From assembly GCA_943736015.1 (NCBI GenBank), contig OX031056.1:67793277-67857276 (forward strand): a stretch of 64,000 nt of DNA, read 5' to 3'. Below the pieces are notes generated by a model that was not told the DNA's origin, ran no database searches, and worked only from the letters and a program-made list of their open reading frames with translations. The first letter of the stretch is position 1. Every line of letters starts with the position of its first letter. The DNA is from Tridacna crocea. Taxonomy: Eukaryota > Mollusca > Bivalvia > Cardiida > Cardiidae. Shown one piece after another: positions 63,662-64,000 of this stretch. The position numbers and the translations under genes are program-made.

Positions 63662-64000
63662 TTAACCCTTTCTAAAACAATCCCTGGTTTTTACGACCTC
63701 GGAATAGAACCCTTCTGAAAACAATGTAGGAAAAGGAGAAAATGCTGATAACCAGCATTTTCTCCTTTTCCCACAATGTTTTTCTACCCAGCTGGAAACA
63801 AATTTCATTTTTTGAGTTACGTTTATTTTGTCGTCTGCAAGTGTTCTCAGTTTTGACCAGTCTAAAGCTTTGTCATTTGGTAAAGAGTTAAGTTCACATT
63901 TAACCCATTACCACACGAGAAAATTTTGGACTGGTCCAAATTGAAAGCATTTGCAGACGACAAAATAAAGGTGACTGAAAAATAGAAATTTGTTCTGGAA
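63662..64000. mobile_element. TTAA MITE and a copy cut by the window edge
   Basis: 63662-63891 (plus, centre GCTGATAACCAGC, arm change unpaired). 63900-64000 is the B-side of a minus copy almost identical to that at 63260. Confidence 0.9.

Overview
The window is nuclear DNA from an animal, most likely a bivalve mollusc. Three genes have short exons, GT-AG introns and long introns. The rest is AT-rich and packed with non-autonomous mobile elements of kinds I associate with bivalve genomes: elements beginning TTAGCTCACCTGAGC, TTAGCTCCACTGGC or TTATACGCCC, tRNA-headed SINEs, and palindromic MITEs. The species cannot be fixed from sequence alone.

Genes, left to right. (1) An unrecognised 3'-terminal exon on the + strand (4029-4688) with a basic nuclear-localisation-like motif and a poly(A) signal. 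(2) A replication-independent histone H3.3 gene on the - strand: coding exons 12252-12533 and 9196-9324, a 5'UTR exon ending at 13030, and a promoter with six CCAAT boxes. (3) A complete Chibby (CBY1) coding region on the - strand in three exons (26344-26530, 24807-24922, 23873-23953) that join in frame to 127 residues. (4) A TMC (transmembrane channel-like) gene on the + strand: one probable and fifteen firm exons from 32961 to 63580, running off the right edge. The fifteen firm exons join in one frame and carry the TMC signature CWETFVGQE. CBY1 and TMC are divergent, and 26.5-33 kb should hold their promoters.

Repeat landscape. The dominant component is a MITE of about 229 bp flanked by TTAA (piggyBac-like target). 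Its core is a 67-71 bp, almost perfect palindrome with a single central base. I count roughly 75-90 complete or broken copies, about a quarter of the window, often sharing TTAA sites end to end. Its two arms change together. Other elements include five sequence-unrelated families with one Helentron/HINE-like plan (5' hairpin tip, matching inverted repeat near the 3' end, then a terminal hairpin, often CTCTTGTT). There are two 1.6-1.8 kb elements whose terminal inverted repeats are arrays of short units, large foldback elements, hAT-like MITEs and several tRNA-derived SINEs.

The most unusual element is a 529-bp LTR retroelement at 61243-61771. It has 206-207 bp LTRs, a perfect 18-nt tRNA-Pro primer-binding site, a polypurine tract and no coding sequence, and each LTR carries a tRNA-like pol III promoter. 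It is in effect a TRIM built like plant Cassandra, but with a tRNA-type promoter instead of 5S.

Many insertions sit within tens of bases of TMC, CBY1 and H3.3 splice sites. One (46041-46228) has duplicated the 5' splice site of a TMC exon. Several nested insertions give relative ages and exact element boundaries.
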